Below, piece by piece: positions 62,440 through 64,000 of a stretch of DNA of 64,000 nucleotides. The stretch's first letter is position 1; each line of letters opens with the position of its first letter. The position numbers were made by a program, and so were the translations under genes. The stretch is from Actibacterium sp. (GTDB lineage: Bacteria > Pseudomonadota > Alphaproteobacteria > Rhodobacterales > Rhodobacteraceae): positions 1-64,000 of the forward strand of contig JADQCB010000037.1 in NCBI GenBank assembly GCA_016278325.1, written 5' to 3'. The notes below the pieces were generated by a model. That model worked only from the letters and a program-made list of their open reading frames with translations. It did not search any database and had not been told where the DNA came from.

Positions 62440-63300
62440 ATGTCGATTCTGATGAACAAGAACACCCGTGCCGAACTGTTGCGCGACAGGCTTGCCAGGG
62501 CGATGGAAAGCCGCGGCACCAACCAGAGCGCGCTGGCCCGCGAAATCGGGGTGGACCGTTCGACCATATCACAGCTATTGGCCCCCGGCGCCGCGCGGCT
62601 GCCCAATGCCCAGGTCGTGGCAGAATGCGCCGCCGCGCTGGGGGTTTCGGCCGACTGGCTTCTGGGGCTCAGCGACCGGCCGGAAAGTGCCGCCGACATC
62701 CTTGCCACCTCGATGGCGTTGACCTCGGCGCCGCGGGCGCTGGTCGACGAGCAGATCTTCGCCTGGCATCGCGAAGCCGCCGGCTACAAGATCCGCCATG
62801 TGCCCGCCGGCCTGTCCGACATGCTGAAGACCCATGACATGCTGCGCTGGGAATACCGGCCGCATCTGGGCCGGACCACCGAACAGGCGATCGGCGCGTC
62901 CGAGGACCGCCTGAACTGGATGCGACGCGCGAGATCGGACTATGAAATCGCAATGCCCCTGCACGAGGTCCGGTCCTTCGCCCGGGCGGAAGGGTATTAC
63001 CGCGGTCTGCCCGCGGATCTCCGCCGCGAACAGATCGACCGTTTCCTCGATCTGCACGACCAGCTTTACCCGTCGCTGCGGGTGACGCTGTTCGATGCGC
63101 GGCGGGTGTTTTCCGCACCGGTGACGATCTTCGGCCCGTTGCTGGCGGTGCTCTACCTGGGGCGCAACTATCTGGCGTTCCGCGACACCCCGCGGATCGA
63201 GGCGTTCACCCGCCATTTCGACGCGCTGGTGCGCGAGGCGACCGTGGCCGAACGCGACTGGCCGGATTTCCTGCATCGGCTGCGCGCCGGGATCAGCTGA
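62440..63300 (+). CDS. XRE-family helix-turn-helix regulator with C-terminal domain
   Basis: A 286-residue protein. Residues 13-70 form the HTH (NQSALAREIGVDRSTISQLL, then APGAARLPNAQVVAECAAAL), followed by about 190 residues of a helical/alpha-beta C-terminal domain (YYRGLPADLRREQIDRFLDL and FGPLLAVLYLGRNYLAFR) that resembles long XRE regulators of small-molecule response, not a phage repressor. No Shine-Dalgarno sequence is visible before the ATG at 62440; a second in-frame ATG is four codons on. The stop overlaps the end of the converging flavoprotein gene by eight bases. Confidence 0.88.
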   Translation: MSILMNKNTRAELLRDRLARAMESRGTNQSALAREIGVDRSTISQLLAPGAARLPNAQVVAECAAALGVSADWLLGLSDRPESAADILATSMALTSAPRALVDEQIFAWHREAAGYKIRHVPAGLSDMLKTHDMLRWEYRPHLGRTTEQAIGASEDRLNWMRRARSDYEIAMPLHEVRSFARAEGYYRGLPADLRREQIDRFLDLHDQLYPSLRVTLFDARRVFSAPVTIFGPLLAVLYLGRNYLAFRDTPRIEAFTRHFDALVREATVAERDWPDFLHRLRAGIS

Positions 63301-64000
63301 CCCGACCCCGGGAATAACCCGCGGCCGCGCGCCCCGCCCAAAGCCCGGTTGCCAGGCAGGCGGTCAGCAGGTAGCCCCCTGTCGGTGCTTCCCAATCCAG
63401 CATCTCGCCGGCACAGAAGGCGCCCGGAATCGCGCGCAGCATCAGCCCGTCATCCAGCGCATCCCACATCACGCCGCCGGCCGTCGAGATCGCTTCGTCG
63501 ATCGGGCGCGGCCCGGCATGACGCAATGGCAACCGCTTGACCAGCCGCGCCAGATCCGCGCCTGCGGGCAGCGGCCGGGCGAACTCCAGCAACAATGCCT
63601 GCCGGACCGGATCCAGGCGCAGCGCCTTGCGCAACCGGTTGGGCAGGCTGTCCTTCGCGGACCCCTGGTTCAGGCGCGCGGCGATTCTTTCCTCGGACCA
63701 GTCCGGCATCAGATCGACGAACAGATCGGCGCCGTCCCGAACCGCGGCCGAAACCGAATAGATGCCTCCGCCTTCCAGCCCGCGCGCCGAGATCACGAAT
63801 TCGCCTCGCGTCACATGCGCCCCCGCGATCAGGGCGGTTCCCTTCACCGGGGCGCCGAAATGTCGCTGCATATGCGGCGACCATGTCACCGACAGCCCCA
63901 TGTTCGCCGGCCGGAAAGGCGCCAGCGCCACGCCGCGCCGCGCCATGATCGACGCCCAGGCGCCATCCGCGCCAAGCCGCGCCCAGCTTGCGCCCCCCAT
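63293..64000 (-). CDS. BaiN-like NAD(P)/FAD-dependent oxidoreductase, partial (C-terminal)
   Basis: The 235 visible residues are the C-terminal part of a flavoprotein of the BaiN/YhiN family (TIGR03862 type). Landmarks are GGASWARLGADGAW, near the window edge, then VKGTALIAGAHVTRGEFVIS and DLFVDLMPDWSEERIAARLN, with PGAFCAGEMLDWEAPTGGYL near the end. The conserved motif CAGEMLDWEAPTGGYLL binds FAD. The N-terminal FAD-binding fold lies beyond the right edge. Its stop overlaps the XRE-type stop by eight bases. Confidence 0.9.
   Translation of the reverse strand: MGGASWARLGADGAWASIMARRGVALAPFRPANMGLSVTWSPHMQRHFGAPVKGTALIAGAHVTRGEFVISARGLEGGGIYSVSAAVRDGADLFVDLMPDWSEERIAARLNQGSAKDSLPNRLRKALRLDPVRQALLLEFARPLPAGADLARLVKRLPLRHAGPRPIDEAISTAGGVMWDALDDGLMLRAIPGAFCAGEMLDWEAPTGGYLLTACLATGLWAGRAAAGYSRGRVS

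Noticed and set aside
62440-63300. Phage-type repressor
   Set aside because: The XRE N-terminus is followed by a long domain unlike phage repressors, and no phage genes surround it.

Overview
The window is about 64 kb of GC-rich, densely coding bacterial chromosome with no sign of a plasmid or phage backbone. Gene content and synteny point to an alphaproteobacterium of the order Rhodobacterales (Rhodobacteraceae/Paracoccaceae/Roseobacteraceae). Support comes from the order SPOR lipoprotein-dacA-tmk-holB-tatD-MBL hydrolase, the minus-strand run murA-DUF2948-hisD-UPF0262-phosphatase-infA-maf-rng-yacG, small alphaproteobacterial families (DUF2842, DUF3572, DUF983, UPF0262), a SUV3-like helicase followed by S4 protein and 7Fe ferredoxin, a PleD-type regulator, and an intergenic repeat of the kind scattered through roseobacter genomes. 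The genus cannot be fixed from sequence alone.

Layout. 1-6.8 kb: tRNA-Ser(UGA) and a plus-strand housekeeping run, ending in an AEC-family carrier. 6.8-12.1 kb: a leftward polyamine-type ABC importer operon (ATPase, binding protein, two permeases with unusual extra segments). 12.1-16.4 kb: surface-polysaccharide genes (NDP-sugar epimerase, CapD/FlaA1-type dehydratase) and a small exported Gly/Ala-rich protein. 16.6-21.1 kb: DUF2842, purA, secG, pyrG, DUF1330. 21.1-22.3 kb: a TerB-like protein overlapping a PhnD-like protein without signal peptide. 22.4-31.8 kb: a plus-strand gamma-glutamylation operon, with a polar amino acid-type ABC importer, two glutamine synthetase-like ligases around a class-I amidotransferase, an FAD amine oxidase and a DegT-type aminotransferase. 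31.9-38.9 kb: SIMPL protein, an orphan GspL/PilM-GspC/PilP-like fusion, hppD with a divergent Lrp/AsnC regulator and palindromic operator, and a KefB/C-type antiporter. 39-44 kb: carD, fdxA, S4 protein, SUV3-like helicase, TPR protein. 44-47.2 kb: SCP2-like protein, lysophospholipase-like hydrolase, M3 peptidase. 47.2-53.7 kb: the housekeeping run from murA to yacG, plus a 46-codon basic protein next to murA. 53.9-58.4 kb: tRNA-Thr(GGU), a GGDEF protein coupled to an H-NOX-family protein, an MttB-like methyltransferase and a HAD phosphatase. 58.5-64 kb: MarR regulator, DUF3572, PleD, DUF983, Nudix, DUF2061, an XRE/ImmR-type regulator and the C-terminal part of a BaiN-like flavoprotein that runs off the edge.

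How the parts work together. Two importers for cationic or amine compounds flank the first half. The second is physically coupled to a complete gamma-glutamylation/oxidation/deglutamylation set, so it probably imports and catabolises an amine or polyamine. No puuC or puuE homologue is present, so the pathway must be finished elsewhere or by the terminal aminotransferase. Cyclic-di-GMP signalling appears twice: an H-NOX/GGDEF pair, whose H-NOX partner lacks the usual haem-ligand histidine, and PleD. The rest is core metabolism, envelope and RNA metabolism. Nothing amounts to a clear new defence or mobile system. The best candidates for novelty are the gamma-glutamyl cluster, the degenerate H-NOX pair, the orphan secretion-type fusion protein and the signal-less PhnD/TerB pair.
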